This document shows, one piece after another, positions 35,424 to 44,340 of a stretch of DNA of 64,000 nt. The notes below the pieces were generated by a model, which was not told where the DNA came from, made no database searches, and saw only the letters and a list, made by a program, of their open reading frames with translations. The position numbers and the translations under genes were made by a program. The stretch covers positions 1,736,496 to 1,800,495 of the forward strand of contig NZ_LMFY01000001.1 of NCBI RefSeq assembly GCF_001426995.1. The letters run 5' to 3'. This DNA comes from Microbacterium sp. Root553. Its GTDB lineage: Bacteria; Actinomycetota; Actinomycetes; Actinomycetales; Microbacteriaceae. Numbering within the stretch: position 1 is the stretch's first letter; each line of letters opens with the position of its first letter.

Positions 35424-35897
35424 TCAGCCGCGCAGGTCGCGCACCACGAGGGCCGTGCGCAGTGCCGCATCCGCGGCCTCTGCGCCCTTGTCCTCCTTCG
35501 AGCCCTCGAGCCCGGCGCGATCGAGGCCCTGCTTCTCGTCGTCGAGGGTGAGCACGCCGAAACCGACCGGCTTACCCGCGTCGAGCGACACCCGGGTGAG
35601 CCCGTCGGTTGTCGCGGCCGACACGTACTCGAAGTGCGGGGTGCCGCCGCGGATGATCACTCCGAGGGCGACGACGGCATCCGCCCCACCCGCGAACGCA
35701 GCCTGGGCGGCGACGGCCAGCTCGAACGACCCGGGCACGCGGACGAGCCGGTATGCCGCATCCGCCTCGTCCAGGACGCGCTGCGCCCCGGCGATCAGCC
35801 CGTCGGTGATCACGTCGTGCCATGTGCCCGCGACGATGACGACCTTGAGTCCGCCTCCGTCGATCTTCTCGGTCCTGGGTGCTCCTGCGCCGCTCAT
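35424..35897 (-). CDS. ribH: 6,7-dimethyl-8-ribityllumazine synthase
   Basis: A 157-aa lumazine synthase, condensing 5-amino-6-ribitylaminouracil with dihydroxybutanone phosphate. Hallmarks: VVIVAGTWHDVITDGLIAGA, VRVPGSFELAVAAQ, ALGVIIRGGTPHFEYVS with the catalytic His, and FGVLTLDDEKQGLDRAG. ATG 35897 overlaps ribBA by 4 bp. Last gene of the riboflavin operon. Confidence 0.96.
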   Translation of the reverse strand: MSGAGAPRTEKIDGGGLKVVIVAGTWHDVITDGLIAGAQRVLDEADAAYRLVRVPGSFELAVAAQAAFAGGADAVVALGVIIRGGTPHFEYVSAATTDGLTRVSLDAGKPVGFGVLTLDDEKQGLDRAGLEGSKEDKGAEAADAALRTALVVRDLRG

Positions 35898-37162
35898 TGC
35901 TCGTCCTTCCGTCCGTCGGCGAGAGCCTCTGCGAGCTCCGCCTCACCGATGATGTGACCCATCCGGTCACGCTTGGTCTCCAGATACTGGTGGTTGTTCG
36001 GGCCGACGCCCACGATCAGCGGCACCTGCTCGACGACATCGAGACCGAGGCTGCGCAGCTGGTTCACCTTGTCGGTGTTGTTGGTCAGCAGGCGCACCCT
36101 CGAGACGCCGAGATCGGTGAGGATGCCGGCCGCCGCCGCGTAGTCGCGCGCATCGGCGGGGAGGCCGAGCGCGAGGTTCGCATCGACGGTGTCGAGGCCC
36201 TCCTCCTGCAGGCTGTACGCGCGCAGCTTGTTGATCAGGCCGATCCCGCGGCCCTCGTGACCGCGCATGTAGATGACGATCCCGCCGTCCTTCTCGATCG
36301 CGTCCAGCGCGGCGTCGAGCTGCGGACCGCACTCGCATTTCAGCGAGCCGAAGGCCTCACCCGTCAGGCACTCCGAGTGCACGCGCACGAGGGCCGTCTC
36401 GCCCGGCTCCCCGGAGACCACGGCGATGTGGTCGGTGCCGGTCACCCTGTCCTTGTAGGCGAGGAAGCGGAAGGTGCCGTGCGTGGTGGGGACCGTGGCA
36501 TCCGCACGCAGGCTGACGCGACGGCTCGCGCGCTCGGCGGACCAGCCGGTGGGGTCGCTCTCGGTGAGGTGCGCGATCAGCTGCTCGATCGTGATGACGG
36601 GCACGCCGTCGCGTTCGCCGAGCTCCAGCAGCCCGGGTAGACGCATCATGCTGCCGTCCTCGGCGACGACCTCGGCGATCGCGCCGACCGGCCGCAACCC
36701 CGCGAGCTTCATCAGGTCGACCGCGGCCTCGGTGTGTCCGCTGCGTTCGCGCACGCCGCCGTCGACGGCGCGCAGCGGCAGCACATGCCCAGGTCGGATG
36801 ATGCTCGTCGCGGTCGAGGCCGGGTTCGCGAGCACGTTGAGGGTGTGCGCGCGATCGTGGGCGCTGATTCCCGTGGTCACGCCCTCTGCGGCGTCGACGC
36901 TGACGGTGTACGCGGTCGACCTGGCATCTTCGGAGGCGGCGACCATGGGCGGGAGGTTCAGGCTGTCGGCGAGATCCGTCGGCATCGGGGCGCAGATGAA
37001 TCCCGATGACCAGCGCACCGTCCAGGCGATCCACTCGGGTGTCGCGAGCTCGGCGGAGAGGATGATGTCGCCCTCGTTCTCGCGGTTCTCATCGTCCGCG
37101 ACGAGTACCGGGCGCCCGGCACGGAGGGCTTCGAGGGCCTCGGGGATGGTGGAAAGGCTCAT
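35894..37162 (-). CDS. ribBA: Bifunctional DHBP synthase / GTP cyclohydrolase II
   Basis: A 422-aa fusion. Residues about 1-205 are 3,4-dihydroxy-2-butanone-4-phosphate synthase (VLVADDENRENEGDIILSAE, then HTEAAVDLMKLAG). Residues about 210-400 are GTP cyclohydrolase II, with zinc-binding Cys residues in CLTGEAFGSLKCECGPQLD and YMRGHEGRGIGL. It supplies both precursors of lumazine. It overlaps ribE and ribH by 4 bp each (ATGA). Confidence 0.96.
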   Translation of the reverse strand: MSLSTIPEALEALRAGRPVLVADDENRENEGDIILSAELATPEWIAWTVRWSSGFICAPMPTDLADSLNLPPMVAASEDARSTAYTVSVDAAEGVTTGISAHDRAHTLNVLANPASTATSIIRPGHVLPLRAVDGGVRERSGHTEAAVDLMKLAGLRPVGAIAEVVAEDGSMMRLPGLLELGERDGVPVITIEQLIAHLTESDPTGWSAERASRRVSLRADATVPTTHGTFRFLAYKDRVTGTDHIAVVSGEPGETALVRVHSECLTGEAFGSLKCECGPQLDAALDAIEKDGGIVIYMRGHEGRGIGLINKLRAYSLQEEGLDTVDANLALGLPADARDYAAAAGILTDLGVSRVRLLTNNTDKVNQLRSLGLDVVEQVPLIVGVGPNNHQYLETKRDRMGHIIGEAELAEALADGRKDEQ

Positions 37163-37788
37163 CGTGAGCCTCCTTCCGGTGCTGCCCGGAACGCCAGCAG
37201 GCGCTCGACGTGACGGGCGAGGATGTCGGTCTCGAGGTTCACGCGGTCGCCGACCGCGCGGACTCCGAGGGTGGTGGCGGCGAGGGTCTCGGGGATCAGC
37301 GAGACCTCGAGCCAGTGCTCTGCCGCGTCGGCGGCGCTCACGGCGCTCACGGTGAGCGAGGTGCCGTCGATCGAGATCGATCCCTTGTCGACGACGAGCG
37401 GGGCGAGGTCGTCGGGCAGTCCGATGCGCAGAACGCTCCATTGCTCGCCGGGCCGGACTTCGAGGACGAGGCCGACTCCGTCGACGTGCCCCTGCACGAT
37501 GTGTCCGCCCAGGCGAGCGCCCACCGGCATGGCCTTCTCGATGTTGACCCGGGTGCCCACGCTCGCCCCGCCGAGGGCCGCGACGTCGAGTGTCTGCTTC
37601 ATGACGTCGGCGTCGAAGGTGTCGGGCGTCGAACCCACGACGGTCAGGCAGACGCCCGAGACGGCGATGGACTCGCCATGAACGGCGTCGGACGCGGCGC
37701 GCGGAGCGCGCACCGTCAGGCGCCATCCGTCGCCGGCGGGCGCGATCGCCGTGATCTCGCCGATCTCCTCGATGATTCCCGTGAACAT
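37159..37788 (-). CDS. ribE: Riboflavin synthase alpha chain
   Basis: A 209-aa riboflavin synthase made of two similar lumazine-binding barrels: MFTGIIEEIGEI ... VSGVCLTVV, then GHIVQGHVDGVG ... SISIDGTSLTVS. It dismutates two lumazines to riboflavin. ATG 37788 shares one base with the ribD stop (TGATG), so translation is coupled. Confidence 0.96.
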   Translation of the reverse strand: MFTGIIEEIGEITAIAPAGDGWRLTVRAPRAASDAVHGESIAVSGVCLTVVGSTPDTFDADVMKQTLDVAALGGASVGTRVNIEKAMPVGARLGGHIVQGHVDGVGLVLEVRPGEQWSVLRIGLPDDLAPLVVDKGSISIDGTSLTVSAVSAADAAEHWLEVSLIPETLAATTLGVRAVGDRVNLETDILARHVERLLAFRAAPEGGSR

Positions 37789-38894
37789 CAGGCGACTCCT
37801 TCTTCGGTGCGCGGATCGGTGTGCGGATCGGTGTGCGGTTCGGTGCCGAGCGTGGATGCTGTGTCGAGCGTCGATGCCGTGTCGAGCTCGGGATGCGCGA
37901 CGGCCAGCAGGTCGACGCCCAGCGGCACCCACTCGTCGATCGTCAGCCGGTGCGCGCCGCCGATCGACGTGACGCCGATGTCGGTGAGGGCGAGCCGATC
38001 ACCGCCCAGCAGTACCGGGGCGAGGTAGACGAGCACGCGGTCGGCGAGGCCCGCGGCCACGAAGGCGCTGGCCAGGGTGGGGCCACCCTCGACGAACACG
38101 CTCTGGATCCCGCGCTCGTGGAGGTCAGCGAGGACAGCGGACAGATCGTGCGTGTCGTGGAAGATCGGCGGGTGCGGATGGCGGCGGATCGCGGCGTCGT
38201 CGGGTGTGGGGCGCGCGCCGATCACGACGGGGACGGGCTGGTGCGCGTACAGCGTCTCGCCGTCGCGTGCCGTGAGCGAGGGGTCGTCGGCGCGCACGGT
38301 GCCCGTGCCGACCACGATCGCGTCGGCGAGAGAGCGGCGGCGGTGCACGTCGGCGCGGGCGACGGGGCCGGTGATCCACTGGCTGGTGCCGTCGGATGCC
38401 GCGGCCCGGCCGTCGAGCGACTGCGCCCACTTCACGGTGACGTGCGGGCGCCCGAGATGCTGCGCCGTGAGCCATCCGTCGATGATCGCGTGCGCGGTCT
38501 CGGCCTGCTCGCCGGAGTCGACGCTCACTCCCGCCGCCCGCAGCCGCTCGGCTCCGCCGCCGGAGACCTCGCCGGGATCGTCGAGGGCGTAGACGACACG
38601 GGCGACGCCCGCCTCGATGAGGGCGAGAGCGCACGGCCCCGTGCGGCCCGTGTGGTTGCAGGGTTCGAGAGTGACCACCGCGGTCGCGCCTCGGGCAGCA
38701 TCCGGTGCGAGCTTCGAGAGCGCGTCGACCTCGGCGTGCGGGGTGCCCGCACCGTGATGCCAGCCCTCGGCGAGCACGTTGCCGTCGGGGGAGAGGATGA
38801 CCGCGCCCACCTGCGGGTTCACACCGCGGGGGCCGAGCGCCGCGAGCTCGAGCGCTCGGGTCATCGCCCGGCGTTCCGTCTCGTTCACTGCCAT
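37788..38894 (-). CDS. ribD: Bifunctional pyrimidine deaminase / reductase
   Basis: A 368-aa RibD. The N-terminal deaminase has the zinc motif TPHAEVDAL ... LEPCNHTGRTGPC; the C-terminal reductase starts near residue 150 (HVTVKWAQSLDGRAAASDG) and includes VFVEGGPTLASAF. It makes 5-amino-6-ribitylamino-uracil phosphate. It is the first gene after the FMN riboswitch. The last 30 residues (repeats of LDTAST and TDPHTDP) lie beyond the reductase fold and are encoded by tandem repeats. Confidence 0.96.
   Translation of the reverse strand: MAVNETERRAMTRALELAALGPRGVNPQVGAVILSPDGNVLAEGWHHGAGTPHAEVDALSKLAPDAARGATAVVTLEPCNHTGRTGPCALALIEAGVARVVYALDDPGEVSGGGAERLRAAGVSVDSGEQAETAHAIIDGWLTAQHLGRPHVTVKWAQSLDGRAAASDGTSQWITGPVARADVHRRRSLADAIVVGTGTVRADDPSLTARDGETLYAHQPVPVVIGARPTPDDAAIRRHPHPPIFHDTHDLSAVLADLHERGIQSVFVEGGPTLASAFVAAGLADRVLVYLAPVLLGGDRLALTDIGVTSIGGAHRLTIDEWVPLGVDLLAVAHPELDTASTLDTASTLGTEPHTDPHTDPRTEEGVA
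37806..37841. repeat. 12-bp tandem repeat at the 3' end of ribD
   Basis: Three units ggtgtgcggatc (37806, 37818, 37830) with one or two changes encode the His-Thr-Asp-Pro repeat of the RibD tail, close to its stop codon. Confidence 0.85.
37851..37886. repeat. 18-bp tandem duplication in the 3' end of ribD
   Basis: cgtggatgctgtgtcgag and cgtcgatgccgtgtcgag (37851-37868, 37869-37886) encode the doubled LDTAST of the RibD C-terminus. Confidence 0.8.
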
Positions 38895-38968
38895 CCGTCG
38901 TCCTCTCTGAGGCTCCGGGGATTCCCTCGAGGGGAGAGGCAGACAGAACGTGCGCGCAGCCGCGCACC

Positions 38969-39108
38969 GTGCTGCCTCCCTTCCGGACTAGCGAGGCTGG
39001 GCCTCGCACCACCGTCGGTCCCGGAATTCCACCGGATCGGCATCTCGGAGAACCGAGACGCTCGCGGACTGTCACCGCCGGTTCGGATTCTCACCGACCC
39101 CGGAGCAC
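38969..39108 (-). promoter_or_regulatory. FMN riboswitch (RFN element)
   Basis: Read on the minus strand it contains the conserved RFN blocks in order: gtgctccgggg, cggtgagaatccgaaccggc, ggtgacagtccgcgag, ggtggaattccgggaccga, cggtggtgcgag and agtccggaagggaggcagc, with closing arms gtgct/agcac. FMN binding turns off the downstream ribD-ribE-ribBA-ribH operon. In the spacer before ribD, cctctc (in tgcctctcccc) can pair with gagagg, the ribD ribosome-binding site, so control is probably translational. Confidence 0.95.
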
Positions 39109-39120
39109 GTTGTTGCTCTG

Positions 39121-39126
39121 AGTGTA
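39121..39126 (-). promoter_or_regulatory. -10 box of the riboflavin operon
   Basis: TACACT on the minus strand, giving a start site near 39114, a few bases before the riboswitch. No good -35 box is visible. Confidence 0.45.
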
Positions 39127-39165
39127 CAAGGCGCGTCCTGGTGCATTTCATTCCGCGTCGGCGTG

Positions 39166-40029
39166 CTACTTGAGCAGTCGAGACAGCCGACGATCCGCGA
39201 GCGGCTTGCCGCCGGTCTGGCAGGTCGGGCAGTACTCGAGCGAACGGTCGGCGAAGAAGACGCTGCGCACCGTGTCGCCGCAGACGGGACAGGCCTCGCC
39301 TCGTCGCGCGTGCACCTGCATCCCGCGCCGTTTGGCGTCTTTGAGGTCGGCCGGCGGCTTGCCCGACGCCTCGGCGATCGCCTCGGTGAGGGTGGACTGC
39401 ATGGCGGTGAAGAGCCGATCGACCTCCTCGTCGCCCAGCGTGGCGGCCATCGCATACGGCGACATCCGAGCGGCGTGCAGGATCTCGTCGGAATACGCGT
39501 TGCCGATCCCCGCGATCACGCTCTGGTCACGCAGCAGACCTTTGATCTGGGTCCGGCGACCGTCGAGCAGCCCGCCGAACACCTCCCGGGTGAAGCCGGT
39601 CTCCAGAGGATCCGGTCCGAGGCGGGCGATGCCGGGCACCTGCTCGGGGTCGCGCACCACGTATACAGCGAGGGACTTCTTGGTCCCCGCCTCCGTGAGA
39701 TCGAAACCGCTCTCGTCGTCGAGCCCCACGCGCACCGCGATCGGCGACTTGCCCGGCTTGATCGGCGTCGTGGGCAGCGTCTCGTACCAGCGCAGCCACC
39801 CGGCCTTCGCGAGATGGAACACGAGATGCAGGTCGGTGCCGCACGAGAGCACGATGAACTTGCCCCGCCGCGAGACACCGGTGATCTTCGCGCCGTGCAG
39901 TGCGGTGTTCGGCGGGTCGTAGGTCTTGAGGGCGGCGATCGCGCCCACGCTCGTGCGGATGATGGTGCGCCCCACCGCTCGCTCCTCGAGGAACGAGGTC
40001 AGGCCCTGGACTTCCGGCATCTCAGGCAT
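39166..40029 (-). CDS. Fpg/Nei-family DNA glycosylase
   Basis: A 287-aa base-excision repair glycosylase/AP lyase. It starts MPEMPEVQ, supplying the catalytic Pro2 and Glu3 after Met removal; an internal ATG 9 nt later would lose the first MPE and give MPEVQ. The helix-two-turn-helix is in LLRDQSVIAGIGNAYSDEIL (Asn conserved), and the zinc finger is CPVCG ... YCPTCQTGGKPLADR. The DNA-intercalating residues differ from classical MutM, so substrate (oxidised purine or pyrimidine) is open. CAGGAT lies 6 nt before the ATG. Confidence 0.92.
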   Translation of the reverse strand: MPEMPEVQGLTSFLEERAVGRTIIRTSVGAIAALKTYDPPNTALHGAKITGVSRRGKFIVLSCGTDLHLVFHLAKAGWLRWYETLPTTPIKPGKSPIAVRVGLDDESGFDLTEAGTKKSLAVYVVRDPEQVPGIARLGPDPLETGFTREVFGGLLDGRRTQIKGLLRDQSVIAGIGNAYSDEILHAARMSPYAMAATLGDEEVDRLFTAMQSTLTEAIAEASGKPPADLKDAKRRGMQVHARRGEACPVCGDTVRSVFFADRSLEYCPTCQTGGKPLADRRLSRLLK

Positions 40030-40078
40030 GCGCCCATCCTGCCACCCACCGCCGACACCCGGCCAGGGCAGGCGGATG

Positions 40079-40642
40079 CTAGAGGATCGGCCACTCCGCA
40101 GGGGCGCGGTCGTCGGTCGCGAGGAGGCCGCCGAACCAGCCGTCGTCCCGGCCGCGATCGCTGGTGAGAGCGCTCCTCCCCAGGCCCTCGTAGCGGAAGC
40201 CGAGGGCTCGCGCCGAGCGGGCCGAGGCGATGTTGCCGGCGACGGCGCGCCACCCGATCCTGGCGAGGCCGAGCTCCTCGAATCCCCAGTCGATGACGGC
40301 GCGGGCGGCCTCGACAAGGTAGCCGTGGCCGCGCGCCGGGGCCGCGACCCAGTAGCCGAGCTCGGCGTCCCCGCCGGTGTGGTGCTCGTGGATGTGGTGC
40401 AGCCCGATCGAGGCCACCAGCTCGCCGTCGCGATATGCGCACCAGATGGTCTGACTGCCGTCCGCCCACCATTCCCCGATCAGACGGACATATCCTTCGC
40501 CGTGCTCCCGCGTGTACGGGCTCGGCACGGTCGTCCAGCGCGGGATCTCGGGGTCCTGGCACGCTGCCGTGATCGCCGCGACATCGGACGCGTCCGGCGT
40601 GCGCAGGACGAGACGTTCCGTGGTGAGGATGACCGGTTCCAT
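40079..40642 (-). CDS. GNAT-family acetyltransferase (RimJ/RimL-like)
   Basis: A 187-aa acetyltransferase: LTTERLVLRTPDASDVAAI at the N-terminus, ELGYWVAAPARGHGYLVEAA (acetyl-CoA pyrophosphate loop) and NIASARSARALGFRYEG. The RimJ-like subgroup acetylates N-terminal amines of proteins or small amines. TAGGAT lies 6 nt before the ATG (leaderless). It is divergent from mfd with a 76-bp gap. Confidence 0.88.
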   Translation of the reverse strand: MEPVILTTERLVLRTPDASDVAAITAACQDPEIPRWTTVPSPYTREHGEGYVRLIGEWWADGSQTIWCAYRDGELVASIGLHHIHEHHTGGDAELGYWVAAPARGHGYLVEAARAVIDWGFEELGLARIGWRAVAGNIASARSARALGFRYEGLGRSALTSDRGRDDGWFGGLLATDDRAPAEWPIL

Positions 40643-40706
40643 CCGTGCATCCTATGAGGGGAGAGGCGAGTGCCTGAGCTGCGGACCCCGTGTCGGTGGC
40701 CGCGGC

Positions 40707-40712
40707 TAGGCT
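40707..40712 (+). promoter_or_regulatory. -10 box of leaderless mfd
   Basis: TAGGCT, then six bases, then the GTG start at 40719. No ribosome-binding site is present. Confidence 0.6.
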
Positions 40713-40718
40713 TGTCCG

Positions 40719-43700
40719 GTGACTGTGCCGGGGATTCTGCGCGCCTTGGAAGAGGCCTCTCTTTTTCGTGATGCCCTGACGTGGGCCCAGACCGACGCCG
40801 ACCTCGGCCTGGTCGACGGGCTCGACGCGCCGACGCTCGCGGGGCTGCTCGACAGGCGGCGTGCCGCGGGGCATCCGGCAGCGCTGCTGACCGTCGTGCC
40901 GACGGGGCGACGGGCCGAGAGCCTCGCCGCGGCGCTCGCCGCGTACATCCCCGATGCCGAGGTCGTCACCTTCCCGGCGTGGGAGACGCTGCCGCACGAG
41001 CGACTCAGCCCCAGCCCCGACACCGTGGGCCAGCGCCTGCAGACCCTGCGTCGCATCGCCGACTGGTCGGGGGACCACCCGCTGATCGTCGTGGCGTCGG
41101 TGCGCGCGGCGCTGCAGCCGATCGCCGGGAACCTCGGCGAGATCCCCCCGCTCGACCTCAGGGCGGGCGGACGCGGCCATGAGCTCGAGCGTGTCGTCGA
41201 GCAGCTGGTCGAGCGCGCCTACTCCCGCGTCGACATGGTCTCGCGACGTGGCGAGTTCGCGGTGCGCGGCGGCATCCTCGACGTCTTCCCCGCGATCTCC
41301 GAGCACCCGTTCCGCATCGAGTTCTTCGGCGACGAGATCGATCAGATCCGAGCGTTCTCCGTCGCCGACCAGCGCTCCCTCCCCGGGGCGATCGAGGCCG
41401 TCGACCTCCCGCCGAGCCGCGAGCTGCTGCTGACCCCCGACGTGCGCGATCGCGCCCGCGCGCTGATCGCCGGGTTCCCCGCGATCGCCGGCATGCTCGA
41501 GAAGATGTCCGAGGGCATCCCCGTCGAGGGGATGGAGTCGCTGCTGCCCGCCGTCTCGGGGCCGCTCAAGTCGCTCGCCGAGTATCTGCCCGAGGGCAGC
41601 GCGACGGCCGTCGTCGACCCCGAGCGTTCCAGCGCCAGGGCGATCACGCTCGGTGAGACCAACCGCGAGTTCCTCGACGCGGCGTGGAGCGCGGCCACCT
41701 CCGGCGCCTCGGCGCCCATCGACCTCGGCGCCGGGGACTTCCTCACCATCGCGCGGCTGCGCGAGGTCGTCCGCGACCGCGGTGGCGTGTGGTGGCGGCT
41801 GAGCCCGTTCGCGATGGGCGGCGAAGACGCCGAGACGATCGACGCGACGGTGATCCCCTCGTTCCACGGCAACGTCGACGGCGCGATCTCGTTCGTCGAC
41901 GCCAAGGTCGCGGAGGGATGGCGCGTCGTCGTCATCGCGACAGGGACGGGTCTGGTCGATCGTGCGCGTGACGTGCTGTCCGACCGCGGCGTCGCGGCCC
42001 GCGTCGTGACGGAGCTGATCGCGGCCCCCGATGGCGGCGTCGCGACCCTCGTCTGCGGATCTGTCGAGGCCGGCTTCCAGATCGCTGAGGCGAAGCTCGC
42101 CGTCCTCACCGACAACGAGTTCTACGGACGCACGATCGGCGGCGACCAGCGCGTCGTCAAGAAGCTCGCGTCGCGGCGCAAGAACGTCGTCGACCCGCTG
42201 CAGCTCACGCAGGGCGACTACGTCGTCCACAACACGCACGGCATCGGCCGTTTCGTCGAGATGACCCAGCGCGAGGTCTCCACCGGGGGCCGCAACGCGA
42301 CCAAGTCGGTGCGCGACTACCTCGTGCTGGAGTACGCCCCCTCGAAGCGCGGCTACCCGGGCGACAAGCTCTTCGTGCCGACCGATCAGCTCGATTCGCT
42401 CTCGAAGTACGTGGGCGGCGAGGGGCCGACACTGTCCAAGATGGGCGGCAGCGACTGGTCGCAGGCCAAGGGCAAGGCCCGCAAGGCGGTGCGCGACATC
42501 GCCGTCGAGCTGGTCAAGCTCTACTCGGCCCGCATGAGTGCGAAGGGGTACGCGTTCGGCCCGGACACCCCCTGGCAGCGCGAACTCGAAGAGGCGTTCC
42601 CGTTCGCCGAGACCCCGGATCAGCTGCAGACGATCGATGAGATCAAGGCCGATATGGAGCGCCCGATCCCGATGGACCGCCTGCTCTCCGGCGACGTCGG
42701 CTTCGGCAAGACCGAGGTCGCGGTGCGAGCGGCGTTCAAGGCGATCCAGGACGGCAAGCAGGTCGCGATGCTCGTGCCGACGACACTCCTGGTGAAGCAG
42801 CACCTCGAGACGTTCACCGAGCGCTTCGCAGGGTTCCCGGTGAAGGTGCGTCCGCTGTCGCGGTTCCAGACCGACAAGGAGGCGCGGCTGACCCTCGACG
42901 GCCTGCTCGACGGCACGGTCGACATGGTGATCGGCACGCACCGCATCCTCACCGATCAGGTCATGTTCAAGGACCTCGGCCTGATGATCATCGACGAGGA
43001 GCAGCGCTTCGGCGTCGAGCACAAGGACACGCTCAAGAAGATGAAGACGAACGTCGACATCCTCGCCATGAGCGCGACCCCCATCCCGCGCACGCTCGAG
43101 ATGGCGGTGACCGGCATCCGCGAGATGTCGACGCTCGCGACGCCACCGGAGGACCGGCATCCGATCCTCTCGTTCGTCGGGCCCCGCAGCGACAAGCAGA
43201 TCACCGCGGCGATCCGTCGCGAGATCCTCCGCGAGGGGCAGGTGTTCTTCGTGCACAACCGCGTGCAGTCGATCCAGCGCGTCGCCGCGCAGCTCGCCGA
43301 GCTCGTGCCGGAGGCGCGCATCGCGGTCGCTCACGGTCAGATGGGCGAGCACGCGCTCGAGCAGGTCGTCGACGACTACTACGAGCGCAAGTTCGACGTG
43401 CTGGTCTCGACGACGATCATCGAGACCGGTCTCGACATCTCGAACGCGAACACCATCATCATCGATCGCGCCGACAAGTACGGCCTGAGCCAGCTGCACC
43501 AGCTGCGCGGACGCGTCGGTCGCGGTCGTGAGCGGGCATACGCCTACTTCCTGTACGACGAGATGAAGCCGCTCAGCGAGACCGCCGCGGATCGTCTGCA
43601 GACCATCGCGGTGAACAACGATCTCGGCTCCGGCATGCAGGTGGCACTCAAGGACCTCGAGCTGCGCGGAGCGGGAAATCTGCTCGGCGGCGAGCAGGCC

Positions 43701-44306
43701 GGTCACATCGCCGGGGTCGGCTTCGACCTCTACCTGCGCATGATCGGTGAGGCCGTCGCGACCTTCCGCGGCGAGGACGTCGAGTCGGGTCAGGAGCTGC
43801 GGCTCGAGCTCCCCCTGGATGCGCGCATCCCCGAGTACTACATCGACAGCGAGCGGCTGCGCCTCGAGGCGTATCAGAAGCTGTCGGCGGCGTCGGCGGC
43901 CACCGCGAAGGACGACGCCATCGACCTCGTGATCGACGAGCTCACCGACCGCTACGGCGCCCCGCCCGCCGAGGTCGAGGGACTCATCGCGGTCGCCCGA
44001 CTGCGCCGGCGAGCCGCACGCGCGGGACTCGCCGACGTCGTGGTGATGGGGTCGAACCTGCGCATCGCCCCGGCCCGGCTCGAGGATTCGATCCAGATGC
44101 GTCTGCGGCGCCTGTACCCCAAGGCCAAGCTGGTCTCGGGCGGCGAAGCGCTGGTCGTGCCGATGCCCACCGTGCCCGCCGCGGTCGGCGTCGGACTCGA
44201 GCCGCTGCAGGATGCCGAGCTCCTCGACTGGGTCGGGCAGCTTCTCACGGCGATCTTCCCCGAGCCCGCCCCCGAGCCCGCCCCGGAGCCCGTCCCGGTC
44301 TCGTGA
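40719..44306 (+). CDS. mfd: Transcription-repair coupling factor
   Basis: A 1195-aa Mfd, which displaces RNA polymerase stalled at DNA damage and recruits UvrA. Seen: N-terminal UvrB-like module (PAWETLPHERLSPSPDTVGQ), the RNA-polymerase-interacting CarD-like domain (GDYVVHNTHGIGRFVEM, about residue 500), the RecG-like motor with Walker A GDVGFGKTEVA, the DEEQ box IIDEEQRFG and LRGRVGRGRERAYAYF, and the C-terminal TRCF domain. GTG start, probably leaderless. It ends in an extra Pro-Glu-Pro-Ala tail coded by a 12-bp repeat. Confidence 0.97.
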   Translation: MTVPGILRALEEASLFRDALTWAQTDADLGLVDGLDAPTLAGLLDRRRAAGHPAALLTVVPTGRRAESLAAALAAYIPDAEVVTFPAWETLPHERLSPSPDTVGQRLQTLRRIADWSGDHPLIVVASVRAALQPIAGNLGEIPPLDLRAGGRGHELERVVEQLVERAYSRVDMVSRRGEFAVRGGILDVFPAISEHPFRIEFFGDEIDQIRAFSVADQRSLPGAIEAVDLPPSRELLLTPDVRDRARALIAGFPAIAGMLEKMSEGIPVEGMESLLPAVSGPLKSLAEYLPEGSATAVVDPERSSARAITLGETNREFLDAAWSAATSGASAPIDLGAGDFLTIARLREVVRDRGGVWWRLSPFAMGGEDAETIDATVIPSFHGNVDGAISFVDAKVAEGWRVVVIATGTGLVDRARDVLSDRGVAARVVTELIAAPDGGVATLVCGSVEAGFQIAEAKLAVLTDNEFYGRTIGGDQRVVKKLASRRKNVVDPLQLTQGDYVVHNTHGIGRFVEMTQREVSTGGRNATKSVRDYLVLEYAPSKRGYPGDKLFVPTDQLDSLSKYVGGEGPTLSKMGGSDWSQAKGKARKAVRDIAVELVKLYSARMSAKGYAFGPDTPWQRELEEAFPFAETPDQLQTIDEIKADMERPIPMDRLLSGDVGFGKTEVAVRAAFKAIQDGKQVAMLVPTTLLVKQHLETFTERFAGFPVKVRPLSRFQTDKEARLTLDGLLDGTVDMVIGTHRILTDQVMFKDLGLMIIDEEQRFGVEHKDTLKKMKTNVDILAMSATPIPRTLEMAVTGIREMSTLATPPEDRHPILSFVGPRSDKQITAAIRREILREGQVFFVHNRVQSIQRVAAQLAELVPEARIAVAHGQMGEHALEQVVDDYYERKFDVLVSTTIIETGLDISNANTIIIDRADKYGLSQLHQLRGRVGRGRERAYAYFLYDEMKPLSETAADRLQTIAVNNDLGSGMQVALKDLELRGAGNLLGGEQAGHIAGVGFDLYLRMIGEAVATFRGEDVESGQELRLELPLDARIPEYYIDSERLRLEAYQKLSAASAATAKDDAIDLVIDELTDRYGAPPAEVEGLIAVARLRRRAARAGLADVVVMGSNLRIAPARLEDSIQMRLRRLYPKAKLVSGGEALVVPMPTVPAAVGVGLEPLQDAELLDWVGQLLTAIFPEPAPEPAPEPVPVS
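44259..44294 (+). repeat. 12-bp tandem repeat at the 3' end of mfd
   Basis: Three units cccgagcccgcc (44259, 44271, 44283) encode Pro-Glu-Pro-Ala repeats ending four codons before the stop. Confidence 0.9.
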
Positions 44307-44314
44307 GGGGCGGA

Positions 44315-44336
44315 CGAGGCCCTCGTGAGGGCCCGA
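44315..44336. terminator. Candidate terminator between mfd and the SDR gene
   Basis: ggccc and gggcc with a short tcgtga loop lie in the 34-bp gap between convergent genes. The stem is short, so this is a weak call. Confidence 0.4.
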
Positions 44337-44340
44337 GGCG

